A DNA stretch of 64,000 nt from Ailanthus altissimus (taxonomy: Eukaryota; Streptophyta; Magnoliopsida; Sapindales; Simaroubaceae). The DNA lies in NCBI GenBank assembly GCA_946807835.1, contig OX327710.1:10466501-10530500 (forward strand). The letters are read 5' to 3'. Under the pieces are notes generated by a model. The model did no database searches and had not been told where the DNA came from. It was given only the letters and a program-made list of their open reading frames with translations. Position numbers and translations under genes: made by a program. Of the stretch, positions 11,213 through 22,250 are shown piece by piece; positions within the stretch are counted from its first letter, which is position 1, and every line of letters begins with the position of its first letter.

Positions 11213-13482
11213 CTAAAGCGTTGTAGGATCATTGATCACACCCAAGAAATCATCCTTAATGGTGCCAATGCAGAACTGCAAAAGGGGCCAAAAGATAAAA
11301 TAAGCAGCATAAATAATTTGTAACAATCAAATTGTCAATCTCAAAACAGTATTTGTACTGATAAAGTCCACAACCAGGGAACATAAATCATGCTCCGTCA
11401 TCTACAGGTTGCATCTTGAGCTCCATAATAACAGGATCCCAACTAAAAAATTCCTTAATAATCAAATCTAATTTTGGGTATCAACCATTATGGACTTTCA
11501 AACCATTTTAATCTAAGAGCATGAGGAACTCTTAGACAGTAAGCGAGACCAATGTAAGAGATGGAAGTCATTTACATCATTTCTACATTCACAAATGTAA
11601 TAGTAAAGAGAAATATATTCCAGCAGTTAACTACATATTATGATGGTGCATGCCCTTGAAAAATTATGAATTAAACATTGCCCATTTACAGACACAATTA
11701 TTGTATTGACAATAAACCCGATCCTAAAATTACATACAAAGAAAAGGGAAAATGCAACGAGTTTGAATCTAACTTATAATAATTCCCTAAGAAGGTGATG
11801 CTCTACAATGACACCCATAACTACCATGAATAAAACACTTACAGTAGACATAAACCATTCTATAAAGCAAGAACTAATATCTCCTCTTATGTACAGATCA
11901 AGAAAAATAAGCATGACGCCAAGAATCATGAATTTGCATCTGAAGAATTAGCAGTAATATGACAAGCCAATACATAACATTTTCAGTTTACATGAAAGTG
12001 AATCTTAATCCAAAATAATATATGAGGCTGAAGCATGAGTCAAGAAATGGAATAATTAAGGTGCTTACAATTTCAGTAGCATCTACTCGAGTCCCTATTA
12101 TCTTCAGCCGCACCTCACAGTCCTTTCGAATCTTAACCTACAAGAAACGAAAGAGATAAATTTCAAGCTTCTGTTTGTAGAACTAGAAAATCAATAGCAA
12201 TTTTCTTTTTCTTAGAAATACGTTGAAACGGAAACATACTGATCCATCTGAGGTGGTATAATTTGGTGTATCTCCAGCCTGGAACTCCATATCATCAGGT
12301 ATCAACTAAAACACAAAAAAGATTTTAGTATAGATGTATCAAATCATAAATAAATTACAATCGCAGTTCAAACATAGTGGTTGTCCTATTGTTATTTTGA
12401 TATGATAAAAAATGGTTTAAATATGTTAAACATGAATCAGAAAGAGAATTATGCTATAAGAGATGTAGTGGAACTCGTAAAATGTAAGAATATCACTGAC
12501 ATGTTAAAGTTTTTTCTGAAATAAAGGACAAAAGAGAGCTTCTTAGAGATGCTCAAAATTTGAGCTACTTTAAATAGACAGATAAGCAAGCTTCTCAATA
12601 ATTAAAAGAGCACTTCAACAACTGCAACCAGACAATTAGAAAAGTGGAAAAAGGTCTTTACAGTGAAGAAAATATTATAGCCAAACCAAATAGTCACTTG
12701 TTATTTCCATAACACTGAAATATAAAATTGAATCACTAAATTTCCATGTAATCATAGTAATGACACACAGAAAGAAGATATAAGATATGCAACCCTCCTA
12801 CAAAAGTAGATCTCTATATAAGACCCGAAAAAAAGAAAAACTCAGAAGCAATCAATAGATGTTGTAACACAATCTAAAGAAAAGGATGACAGTCCCCAAG
12901 TAGAAACCACAACTAAAGAAAACTCACATGGTTTGAAACAAAAATTTGAACGGGCCCAGCTTCAGCGAAAAATCCCATCTGCCAGAATTCCAAACATGGT
13001 AACACAGCAGAAATATTCTCAAGGGAATTGCATCTAAAATGTCATAGCAAACAACTAGAGAGTTTATTAAACAAACAACTTGATTGATTAACTAAAGGGA
13101 GACATGTACCCACCTTGTTTACCATTGAAACACCAGCTTCTAAGACTTCCCCTTTAAAGGGTCTAAAAGCAATACACTGGAACTTTAATGGAAAAGTGAC
13201 ATACCCCGTCCCATCTCGAATCTGTCCTTTCCCAATTCTCTCTAGACTGGTTATCGCCACCACAAATCCATGTCGGCCACTGCATAAACCCCCGATTACT
13301 CATTCATGATCACTAAATAGAATGAAAAAAAGAACTGAGTAATCACAAATGTCGTTTAAAATTTACCTACAAGTGCCCTCAACATCTTTCATAAGCTTTG
13401 ACACTAAGTGATCTCGAAAGTTGCGACCAATGTATCGTGGGTGTAGCTGCATGTTTCGCTCCAATACAATATGGAAGAACAT
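11213..13482 (-). CDS. NRPB7: DNA-directed RNA polymerase II subunit RPB7
   Basis: RPB7 pairs with RPB4 to form the stalk of nuclear RNA polymerase II, which binds emerging RNA and initiation factors. Six exons on the minus strand join in frame: 13482-13367, 13279-13114, 12978-12928, 12305-12240, 12137-12069 and 11275-11213. Every intron is GT-AG. The product is 176 residues, the usual plant length. Residues 1 to about 80 form the RPB7 N-terminal domain (MFFHIVLERNMQLHPRYIG, then VEGTCSGRHGFVVAI). About 80-170 form the S1/OB RNA-binding domain (FRPFKGEVLEAGVSMVNKMG, EVRLKIIGTRVDATEIF, IGTIKDDFLGV). All family landmarks are present and no frame is broken. The start is fixed by the conserved MFFHI N-terminus. 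It is expected to be expressed everywhere. Confidence 0.95.
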
Positions 13483-14160
13483 ATTTCTCTTTATAATTTA
13501 ATTTGAATTCTAATCTTATGATAATAAAAAACAGCCCCTGCAAATTGATTAAAAATCGGTTCGTGAATGTGTAACGAGTACATATTATATTACACAGCAA
13601 TTTCATCTAAGCCATCGAAATGGGTTAAGTTTTGACACTTTTGTATTTTATTGATTGAATATCACAAACAGAAAGCTTTATAAGAATGTACATGATCTTT
13701 TGTCCAACATAAAATAAATTTTAAGCCAATACATGGAAAAGAAACTAATTTGCTTGACTATGGAGAATATCAAACCAAAACCTCTTCCAAATCAAACTCA
13801 AAATTCAATCATTAATTGAGCTTGGGATGATGACAAGAACATTAAAGAAAATGTGAATCACAAGTTAAATCAAATTAAGTAAATGACAGCTTTTCAATAG
13901 AATGTGGGTACTAATCTTCATTTGAAAGTGTACATATGAGGCTACTAATTGATATTCAATCAATGATATATAACACAGCAATTGTAAAATCATAAGAGAG
14001 AAACAAAACTAATATCCCATTTTGATAAGAATAAAAAATAATAATAATAATAATTACGAAATTAAATAGAAACAGGAACCAGACCCACCAAGAGATCAGC
14101 TTCGGTTTGAGGTCTAGAGGACAACACAGATGAGAGGAAGAAGGAAAACGGTGAGCCGTT
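13483..14160 (-). promoter_or_regulatory. NRPB7 5' UTR with leader intron and promoter edge
   Basis: A leader intron is predicted from a gtgggt donor at 14093-14098 to a ttgcag acceptor at 13538-13543. Exonic leader lies at 13483-13537 and from 14099 up to about 14160. The outer exon is pyrimidine-rich in transcript sense (ttttccttcttcctctc), as is usual for plant leaders. Splice motifs are seen; use is inferred. Confidence 0.5.
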
Positions 14161-14475
14161 TGCTATGTTTCATGAAATCGTTTTTGAAAAACACTTTTTT
14201 AAGATAATAATTACAAAAAAATTAAATCTAGTTTATCTTTTAAGTCGCTGGATTATTACATCATCGTAAATCTATAGCATGCCAAAATACTCGGAACCTA
14301 AATGATAAATGATAAAACTTCATTTATAAGAATATAACAAAAGTTGTTATTGAAAAGAAAAAAAAAACAACAAAAAATATATATATCAGGTGGTAGAAGG
14401 ATTATAAATTATCCTAATATTATTGGTCTATAGTTGTATTGAGCTATCCAATTTCTATTAATTGTTTTTTAGATA
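14161..14475. other. AT-rich intergenic, probable NRPB7 upstream region
   Basis: Sequence upstream of the NRPB7 leader with A-runs and a short TA run near 14378. No gene is visible and I cannot define specific promoter elements. Confidence 0.45.
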
Positions 14476-14479
14476 ACAT

Positions 14480-15515
14480 GTATTCATTAACAGAAAATTT
14501 ATACAGGAAAGGAGGATAGCCACATTTTGGCTTCAGTAGACTTGAGGGTAAATTTGGCTAACTTGTGCCCCAAGCCGGTCCTTGTTTAATCACAACCTGA
14601 TTCCTTTTCTTCACTAGATTACATATATTGTTAACAACACATTCTAACTTTTGTTAATGATTTGATCCCACCCTTAACCAAGCTAATCATATTAGTAGCA
14701 TCTGATTCCATCACTAGGTTTGAATATTTGAGATTTGCAGCCACTTGTATTCCATAAGGCATTGCTTTAGCCTCTGCTCTTTTCATATCTGCCCAGGCGT
14801 GGCTTGGAGCCACTGCCATTGCTAATGGTTTTCCATCAACGCTGCTAATCACTACCCCCAACTATTAAGGAATAATTCTGAAATTATTCCGAAATCATTT
14901 CAGAATAATTCTTTTATACCTTCCTATCATATATACATATTATTAATGTAAAATATTATTTCTTTATGAATGTTACTTTCCTATTATATAATAAGGTTAC
15001 AACCTATATAAAGACTCCATTGTACAGCTTTACAATTCACAGTGAAATATATTCTCTTTACATTTCTCACACCAACCCTGCCATGTTACTCTCCTTGTTA
15101 ATTGCAGCATTAACATTGATTTTGATCCATCCCCTCGAAATTGTCTCCTGTTCAGAAAGATCCCCAACCTTGTGTCTCCCATGGGGGTTGTTCTGAGCCT
15201 CATAATGTCCGAAGTATGAATCACAGTAGCCTCAGTCCTTGAAACCAGGTACTCCGGCTTTCTTCTTTCCCCTGCATCACAAATTGGTTTTTGTCCTTCC
15301 ATATTGCCCATGGAAACATAAAGAAAGTTGCAGCCTCCTTACATGCTGTGGCAAAGAGTGCAGATTACACAATCTCCCACAGGTCTAACCTATTTACTTA
15401 TTGTTTATGGGCAACTAGATTTGTATTATCCAACACTACTAATTTTGAGGGATCCAAAATTCGCAAGATAAGTTCATTTTCAGCCAAGATTTTAAAAACC
15501 CACGTGTAAATAAAA
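14480..15515 (-). pseudogene. LINE-type retroelement 3' remnant with RNase H domain
   Basis: Minus-strand translation gives FPWAIWKDKNQFVMQGKEE (about 15325-15265), typical of the region before the RNase H domain of plant non-LTR retroelements. It then gives INVNAAINKESNMAGL (about 15125-15077), broken by an inserted LTR, and resumes VVISSVDGKPLAMAVAPSHA (about 14855-14795), AEAKAMPYGIQVAANLKYS, and VMESDATNMISLV. This is the RVT_3-type RNase H fold with its acidic positions (E in AEA, D in ESD). The end near 14500 (VWLSSFPV in frame) matches the usual C-terminus. Stops and frameshifts interrupt it, so no active product is expected. Confidence 0.75.
14863..15071 (+). mobile_element. Solo LTR (209 bp) inside the LINE remnant
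   Basis: The RNase H reading frame is interrupted exactly here, and the flanking pentamer CCAAC is identical at 14858-14862 and 15072-15076. The insert runs TATTAAGG to TTCTCACA, consistent with TG...CA ends in which TG has become TA. A good TATA box (CTATATAAAG) at about 15004-15013 gives plus orientation. A palindromic stretch of aataattc/gaattatt repeats sits near its 5' end. No internal retrotransposon sequence remains. Confidence 0.8.
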
Positions 15516-15682
15516 ACTTGGATTTGTTCTACTCAATTTCTATTTAATATGAAACATTAACGCGAAACTGGACATTAAATTTTTTTTTAAAAAAGACAGA
15601 TGTTGCACAAATATTTTCAATCGCAACCTATAATTGGTAAATTAGGAATTGATGACAACAAAACATACAACTTTATTGGTAG
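15516..15682. other. Short intergenic spacer
   Basis: AT-rich spacer between the LINE remnant and the hAT-like terminus. Nothing else is visible. Confidence 0.4.
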
Positions 15683-15906
15683 TAAGAATGGCAAAATGCC
15701 CCACGGGGATGGGGCCTTATAGGGCCCTGCTCCAAATGAGATAGAGATAAGGTGATTTGTTTTTAGAAAAAAAGAGTGGGGCATAAAAAAAATTATTTTT
15801 CGTATTATTAATGAGGCGAAGATGGGAATAAGTCTCTCCACCCCATCTCTGTCCCGTGCTTAATTTTATATGAATATATTAAATATAATTTTTACTATAT
15901 AGTTAT

Positions 15907-17988
15907 TATCGGCGCAGTCGGATCTTAAGTATATAGGTGTATGCATGTGCAATTGTGTCTATTGCCTAACGCAATAGAAATATAAATTTTATAATAAACA
16001 CAATAAATAAATATATTAATCACATTAATATATTAATAAGGTTAGAGAACTCACCAAACGTATAACGTTATATACGTATTTTTTCTAAAGTCCGTATGGA
16101 GACCAACTTGAGTGCAATTCTAGTCACCAATTCGGTGAACTTGGTGAGCTAGAACAGCAGCTCCATATTCAGCCTGAGATTAACTCTTAATCCCCAAAAT
16201 GGCTAGAAGTGAATTCATATCCTTTTCTCTAAAAAGATAAAAAAATAGAGAGTTTGAAGCAATTCACAATTGCTCCAATTAGAAGCGTAGGAAAAATGAA
16301 ACAATTTCAGTTTCCCTCCGCTTTTCCTTTTTTTTTTTCCTTTTCTTTTCTTCTTCTTCTCTCTTTTTTCTTCCTCTCCTCCATTTCTTCTCTTCTCATT
16401 CTCTTTGGGCCGTTTGGCCTTCTTCCTTCTCTTCTCTTTCTTTTACTATATATATATGATATAATATAAATATAATATATATAATGTAAATAATAATAAT
16501 AATATAATAATATATATATTATATAATATAAAAAGGAGAGAGAGAGAATGATTATTTAACAATTAAATAATTATAGTATGTCATGACCATTTTGCCCCTC
16601 ATGAATAGTTACTAAGTTCACCCCCTAGTGGGTTCTATCAAATCTCACACTTAAGTAAACTCAATCGAGGGTTTACAATACGCTATGTGTCATTAAATAA
16701 TTAGTAAATAACAATTATTAACTAATTGTTGTATTTAACACTTAAATACAGAAAAGCACGCATTTCCGTGAAAATGCTGAATATTGCTGAATTAAACAAT
16801 TTAATTTGGTACGTTGTCCCAGTGTACAACGAGTACACTCCATATCGCGGGACTCCCTAGATCCTATGCCTGATTCATCAAATGGAACTATTCTATGAGT
16901 CCGTGAGCAATGCCCTACGCGCACGTCACAGATATACAAATCAGCGTGTTGAACCATGCAAGTTAAGGTTACACGCATACGTATAATCCTTCCGTCATGA
17001 TATCCTGGATGTGCAGAGATATAGATTATCACCTTTAAATCCTCTTGTGCTTATCTATATCCTATCTCCAGACTTGTATCTCAATGAACAATATGCACAA
17101 ACTCATTTGCCATATTGTTCGACCCTGTCAGAACTCTTTCCCGGGATGATTGCTTGTGGCCACAAGACTTTCTAAGATATAGTCTCGAAGCATCTGGATA
17201 TCAAACTCCATATAGGAGCTGACGGATCCCATATCTGTACGCACTGTACTCCATAAGCATTGGACCATACCCAGCGACACCCAGCGGTCACACCATGAAA
17301 GTTTTGTGACATGCGTGGAACCAAAGTATAGTGGATCACTTACAAGCCCACCATGGCACTAAGGTCAAAGGACCACGTATACTACTTAACTCGAGAAGAT
17401 CCTCCGTTGGCGGCTTACATTAGGTGTCTATCGGAGGCCCTCGTGAGTCTGTCACATATCCAGTCCTAACTGGATACCCATATGTCAATATGAGCTCCAA
17501 GCTCACAATCAGTCAGGAACAACCATTTATACCCGATAGGTACAACATATGTTGATCTATATATAAAGATATCCACCGATAGACCTGCATCGACAAAAAT
17601 AGATCAGGGACAATTATTCGAGAACATACTTGCGCAACTTGCATTTCCTGGCACCCGATTGCAACTCTTGCAACTATACAGTTACTAGTATATTCCCAGG
17701 TCTATGTCCCATTACAGACAAGGCTCCAACTCTTGGATCTGTTGAGTATTATAACCAACTAACACTTAACTGTGCTAACATTTAACAATTATATGTCTCA
17801 GTGTGGCTAACTATGAGCTCTTATCTAAACTCTTTAAATATGATCCAAACTCCTTCAGATCTACAATGTCTGTAACGTTACATGCATAATACCCTATAAT
17901 TGAGTATTAACGATTTAATGAGAATGTACACTTGTATAAATACACAAGTATATGTACATTTAGGGATGGCACGTAAGCACCGACCCTA
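15907..17988 (-). mobile_element. Non-coding ~2-kb DNA element, copy A (hAT-like by target duplication)
   Basis: Bounded by a perfect 8-bp duplication, ATAGTTAT, at 15899-15906 and 17989-17996. The ends are weak inverted repeats: TATCGGCGCAG on the left and, read inward, TAGGGTCGGTGC on the right, sharing TCGGYGC. On the minus strand it is homologous end to end with 24495-26369. Shared blocks include GCTTACGTGCCAT-type sequence near the start, GTGGGCTTGTAAGTGATCCA, ACTTTGGTTCCACGCAT and GTGTACTCGTTGTACACT. No reading frame longer than about 100 codons is credible. It has a long pyrimidine tract (16318-16450) followed by AT repeats that copy B lacks. An 8-bp duplication suits hAT; a MULE or unusual solo LTR is less likely. 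Confidence 0.65.
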
Positions 17989-18257
17989 ATAGTTATATAG
18001 TTTATCAATTTTTTATTTTATAATTTGCATTTAACTAAGTTACTAGAAAATATTTTAATAATATAATTTTATTAATAAAAAATAAAAATATTTAACAAAA
18101 AAATATAGATTCTGTTGAAGCAAAAGCACACAAACAAGTAAAATCACCCGAGTAATATATGCAAAACAAGTAATTAAGGAATAAAGAGAAAAATGGTAGA
18201 AGAAGAACACATAAAGAATTACGTGGTCCGGCAACTTGCCTATGTCTATGGCGGATC

Positions 18258-18645
18258 AAGATCACACTCTTCTCTTATTATGAATCACAAGGCACTCACA
18301 AAGTATGTCTTTTACAAGAAAAATCACAAAGAAAACTCTCTCTTTCACTCTAGAAATTTGCTCTCACAAAGAACCATAAAGATTATTGATCATCACTTAG
18401 ATTGTATTTACAAGCCATTTGAGAGCCTTTATATAGGTTTTGGGACGTCCTAAGATCACACTCTTCTCTTATTATGAATCATAAGGCACTCACAAAGTAT
18501 GTCTTTTACAAGAAAAATTACAAAGAAAACTCTCTCTTTCACTCTAGAAATTTGCTCTCACAAAGAACCACAAAGATTATTGATGATCACTTAGATTATA
18601 TTTACAAGCCAATTGAGAATATTTATATAGGTTTTGGGACGTCCT
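18258..18645. repeat. 194-bp tandem duplication of the LTR promoter region
   Basis: Two adjacent copies with a few substitutions. Each contains, on the minus strand, CCTATATAAA-type sequence (tttatata on the plus strand at 18428-18435 and 18622-18629), so the solo LTR carries two TATA boxes 194 bp apart. Confidence 0.88.
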
Positions 18646-18738
18646 AAGTTTACCCTAAATGTGTAGGAGTCGTATTAGAGAGTCCTGAAGCAAGTGAGAG
18701 ATGAAATAAGAAAGTCTCAAAATGAAAAACGGATTCCC

Positions 18739-18880
18739 ACGTCCAGCGCCGCGGCGCTCAACTCTTACCTCAGCGGCGCTGGTGGTTCTCACGAGGAGCC
18801 GCGGCGCTCACGTTCTGGAATGGGCGCCACAGCGCCCGATCTTAGTCGCCGCAGCGCCCAATCCTGGTCACCACGGCGTT
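18739..18880. repeat. GC-rich degenerate minisatellite in the LTR
   Basis: About six units of roughly 25 bp share a cgccgcggcgct-like core in an otherwise AT-rich region. The equivalent parts of the other LTRs (about 38300-38405 and 62895-62965) show the same units with many C-to-T changes. Confidence 0.65.
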
Positions 18881-19010
18881 GGTGCCTAGTTCACTCATCT
18901 CCGTTTTCTGTCTCCTTTCGCGTTCGTCTTCGCTCCTTGCGTACCCTACGCACTTGGCTTGATCTCCAAATCATATCCCGATGATTTTCAATCAATTTTC
19001 TCACAGATTC

Positions 19011-19826
19011 CAATATTAAAGGCTTTTATGTTTGCGTTGAGTCATCAGTTGTCATTAATTTTATTCTCTCAGACTCTCATCAAACTTGCTCTCTTTTTTC
19101 TCTCATTAAACTTGCTCTTTCATCTCGAGTAAAAAATTTAGAATGATAACAAAATTAATTTTGATAGCATTTGAATTTGTATTTAATATAAGTAGTAGAT
19201 TTGTAAATTCTCGTCATAATGGATTACATCTAAAGACATTAGAAATTTTGATGTTTGCTCAAGATTGGTAATAAGATGAAATTAAAGGTATAAAATATAA
19301 TTATATATTATTTGTAAAAGTTTAATTTTTATTTATTTTATTTTATTTTAACCAACTAGTTACTATATAATTTATTTTTATTATCAAGTTCATATTCAAA
19401 TTTTTTTATAAATATTTAATGTCACACATTTATTGAAGATACTAATGAGGTCAGTCTAATTTCTTATAAGTTTAATTATGTTAAACTATTTATTACATTA
19501 TCTCAATGAAATTAATAAGAAGTTAAAAATAGTTTATTTATTTTTAGGAATAAAGTCTAAATCTTATGAATTTTAATGAGAGAAAATGAAGCAATTAACA
19601 GGAAGATAAATGATAGTAGACACTAGAACGTTATTTAATTTTTAATTTTTTGTTTTATTTATTATTTACTTAAAAATTATTTATTATTCACATTATTAAA
19701 AGATATAATCATATTATTCTAATTTGTTAGTTTGATTTCTTTTTATCATAATATAGATTAATTTTTTATTATTAAAATTTATAAATATAAATTAATACTT
19801 AATATTAATAAAAATAAAAAATAGTG
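19011..19826. other. AT-rich non-coding DNA
   Basis: Very AT-rich with no gene, exon or clear repeat boundary. It may be the internal part of the older hAT-like element. Confidence 0.4.
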
Positions 19827-19971
19827 TAGGGATGAAAAAATTATTCCCCACGTGAGGATTTTCATCCCCGCCCCATTAAATTTTTATGAGGAACAAAATA
19901 AAAACGAGTTTAAAACAAAAAATAGAACAGGAATAAAAATAGAACCCTATTGTCATCCTTAATTTATAAGT
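19827..19971. repeat. hAT-like terminal block
   Basis: Starts TAGGGATGAAAA, close to the 11-bp terminus of the maize Ac/Ds family, and ends tgtcatcctta, an imperfect inverted copy. It contains the ccccgcccc / cctcacgtggggaa motif set seen again at 15695-15850. It is either a 145-bp MITE or the right end of the larger element at 15683. Confidence 0.45.
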
Positions 19972-20167
19972 TGGCACTCTCACATTAAATATTCATGTCA
20001 CACGCATACTAGTGGATTGCCATTATAAAGTACATGTATATTATTCTTTAAACAAAGTGAGTAACTGTACATACTCAAAACATAGATTGATTTTGACTCT
20101 TGTTATAAAGAAAGAAAGAAAAAAGAGAAAAATAAATCAAGATTGAATGTTGCATTCAGCATTGTGA

Positions 20168-22150
20168 CTACCAATAATCCCCACATGAACAAACACCATC
20201 ACGAAAATGATGAAACCGGTTTACATCTCGAACCAGAATTTCTTTATTGGCAAACTTGGAAATGAATTTAGTAAAAGAATGGCAATCCTCGCATAACCTC
20301 AAGTTCTTGGTAATTCGAATGATCTCCCCCTTGCTTGTGTTTATGAGACCAAAAGCAACGGCTAGTTTTTCGCTATGGCCTAACACAATTCGTTCCTTTT
20401 CTTCTGCATCAAGATCATAGAGCACAACTTTGGTTTGCGGCACATAGCCCTTCTCCCTCATCTCAGTCGACAGTTTGATTAACAAAGCATGTAGCTGTTC
20501 AATCTGTGGGTTGAACTCATCAATGGATACAAATGAGTGCATTTTCCGCTTAACTTCAATCCAACTTCGACCTGGGACTTTTTGCAGATCTCTAGCTTCA
20601 AGCAACTGTTTCACTCTTTTTACCTTATCCCACATATTAGCTGCTGCGTAAATATCCGCTAGAAGTACATAATTTCCTGCATTTGTAGGCTCAAGCTGAA
20701 AGAGCCTCCTGCTTGCTCGCTCCGCAAGCTCAACATTACAATGAATCCTACATGATCCAAGTAATGAACCCCAAACTTTAGGGCCTGGTTCAATCCTCAT
20801 ATCTTCTATAATCTTGGCTGCTTCTTCTAACTTATTAGCACGACCAAGAAGGTCTACCATACAAGCATAATGCTCTACACTAGGAAAAATCATATGCTGT
20901 TTATGCATAGATCCAAATATCATCTTCCCCTCCTCAACGAGTCCTGCATGACTGCACGCTCCCAATACACTAACAAAAGATATAGGACTTGGTGAAACTC
21001 CGTGATCAATCATGGCTTTAAAAATTTGAATTGCTTCCTTTCCAAATCCATGAACCCCGTAACTTGAAACCAAAGAATTCCACGAAACAACATCCCTCTT
21101 ATCCATTTGATCAAAGACACGCTGCCCCAGCTCAAGCTTGCCGCATCTTGCATACATAGTCACCAATGCACTATAAACAGGCAAAATAGAATCAAGACCT
21201 CTTCTCAATATATACCCATGTATCAACTTCCCTTGCTCTAAAGCAGCAAAAGCTGCACATGCTTGGAGCACGCTAACCATAGTCACAGAATTTGGATACA
21301 AATCAGGGTTCTCCATTACCATTTCATGAAAAAGCTCCAACGCCTCAAAAGCCATTCCATTTCTTGCATAACAAGCAATCATAGCACTCCAAGAAACAAC
21401 ATTCTTCACATCCATTTGATTAAAAACAAAACTTGCATACCTCACACACCCAAACCTCGCATACATATCAATCACAGTAGTCATAATATGCACAAGCCCA
21501 TCATACCTATTTCGCAAAATACTCGCATGAACCTCCTTCCCTTGTTTCAGATACGAAACCACGCCATTCGACGCCACACAAGCTTTAAGCACATAAGTAT
21601 AGGTAAACCTATCAGATGGAACTTCACTCCTATTCATCCTCCGATACAAAGCCAACACCTCCTCTCCACGACCTGCCAACGTAAGCGCTCTGAAAAGGGC
21701 GTTCCAAACGTAAATAGTTCTCCTCCGCGTTTTATCAAACACGTGGTACGCATGATCAATGGAGTCAAGCTCCGTATACATATTAATAAGCTTCGTCGCC
21801 AAGAAAGGGTCTTGATCGAACCCATTATTAATAAGATGAGAATGAACATTTTCGGCATAAGAGAGAGAGTTATGATGGGAGCACGCGAGAAGGAGGAGCT
21901 CATACGTCTGCTGGATGGGGTTGGGCTCGCGGGACAAAACGTCGAGCGCTTGCTTGAGATTGCCTTGTTTGCATAATGATTGTATTAGTTTGTTCTTATT
22001 GTTGTCGTCGTCGTTTGCTGTGGTGGGTGTGATTGAAGAGTTTAGAGCTACGCAGGAAATTGAAGATGGTTTTTGAGGAAGATGAGCTGCTGGTGATGCT
22101 GAGAATTTTATGCAGTGAGAGTGGAGCTGGGGAGAGCGAAAAGCCCACAT
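20168..22150 (-). CDS. CRR2: Chloroplast PPR-DYW protein CRR2
   Basis: A complete intronless gene for a 660-residue protein of the PLS-DYW pentatricopeptide class, close in length and sequence to Arabidopsis CHLORORESPIRATORY REDUCTION 2 (657 aa). In Arabidopsis CRR2 is needed for processing of the chloroplast rps7-ndhB transcript, so loss blocks NDH complex formation. Residues 1 to about 45 are Ser/Thr-rich and look like a plastid transit peptide. PPR motifs run from about residue 53 to 480 (DPFLATKLINMYTEL, NVVSWSAMIACYARNGMAFE, DVVSWNSLVSSYGVHGFGKE). The E/E+ region follows, then the DYW domain. The zinc and active-site residues are present: HSE at 592-594, CEDC at 620-623, HH at 646-647, CSCGDYW at 654-660. 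An antisense open frame of 237 codons at 21263-21976 is a shadow. No neighbour appears co-regulated. Confidence 0.95.
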   Translation of the reverse strand: MWAFRSPQLHSHCIKFSASPAAHLPQKPSSISCVALNSSITPTTANDDDNNKNKLIQSLCKQGNLKQALDVLSREPNPIQQTYELLLLACSHHNSLSYAENVHSHLINNGFDQDPFLATKLINMYTELDSIDHAYHVFDKTRRRTIYVWNALFRALTLAGRGEEVLALYRRMNRSEVPSDRFTYTYVLKACVASNGVVSYLKQGKEVHASILRNRYDGLVHIMTTVIDMYARFGCVRYASFVFNQMDVKNVVSWSAMIACYARNGMAFEALELFHEMVMENPDLYPNSVTMVSVLQACAAFAALEQGKLIHGYILRRGLDSILPVYSALVTMYARCGKLELGQRVFDQMDKRDVVSWNSLVSSYGVHGFGKEAIQIFKAMIDHGVSPSPISFVSVLGACSHAGLVEEGKMIFGSMHKQHMIFPSVEHYACMVDLLGRANKLEEAAKIIEDMRIEPGPKVWGSLLGSCRIHCNVELAERASRRLFQLEPTNAGNYVLLADIYAAANMWDKVKRVKQLLEARDLQKVPGRSWIEVKRKMHSFVSIDEFNPQIEQLHALLIKLSTEMREKGYVPQTKVVLYDLDAEEKERIVLGHSEKLAVAFGLINTSKGEIIRITKNLRLCEDCHSFTKFISKFANKEILVRDVNRFHHFRDGVCSCGDYW

Positions 22151-22203
22151 TAGATTTGAGATAAAGAGACCAAGTGTGTTTAGTTTTTACTAATGAGAGA
22201 GGG

Positions 22204-22209
22204 TTTATA
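22204..22209 (-). promoter_or_regulatory. TATA box of CRR2
   Basis: The minus strand reads GCTATAAACC 54 bases upstream of the CRR2 ATG. Motif and spacing fit a plant core promoter with a short leader. Confidence 0.5.
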
Positions 22210-22250
22210 GCGTGTTGTTTTGTTGAGATATTTTGTTGGCTGAGCGTCTT

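Larger units (their letters stand above)
18113..19005 (-). mobile_element. Solo copia LTR (893 bp) with duplicated promoter block
   Basis: Runs from tgttgaagcaaaagc to ttctcaca and is flanked by a perfect pentamer duplication, GATTC, at 18108-18112 and 19006-19010. It belongs to the same LTR family as 33424-33775, 37842-38516 and 62455-63069. No internal element sequence adjoins it, so it is a solo LTR. It is longer than its relatives because of a 194-bp tandem duplication (18258-18451 and 18452-18645) that includes the TATA box, and it keeps a GC-rich minisatellite at 18739-18880. Confidence 0.85.
15683..19971. mobile_element. Possible old hAT-like element, later disrupted by nested insertions
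   Basis: The left edge reads TAAGAATGGCAAAATGCCCC, and the right edge read inward from 19971 is TAAGGATGACAATAGGG. These resemble each other and the TAGGGATGGCAA-type ends of plant hAT relatives, with GC-rich CCCC/GGGG subterminal blocks at both sides (15695-15850 and 19840-19875). Flanking octamers attggtag and atttataa agree at five of eight positions, with two further differences being G/A. Removing the 2.08-kb element (15907-17988) and the solo LTR (18113-19005) leaves about 1.3 kb of non-coding DNA. The joining of these two ends into one element is an inference. Confidence 0.35.

Noticed and set aside
16318..16450. Long pyrimidine tract as a possible regulatory site
   Set aside because: It is simple low-complexity sequence inside a mobile element and is missing from copy B.
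16742..17032. A 96-codon minus-strand open frame in copy A
   Set aside because: Copy B has no matching frame at the homologous position, so it is a chance open frame in a non-coding element.
18694..18984. A 96-codon plus-strand open frame with Arg/Ser-rich sequence
   Set aside because: It falls in the GC-rich minisatellite of the solo LTR; its composition comes from the repeats and the frame is absent from sister LTRs.
21263..21976. A 237-codon open frame on the plus strand
   Set aside because: It lies entirely antisense to the intact CRR2 gene, and its Ser/His/Ile-rich composition is what the reverse of PPR codons gives.
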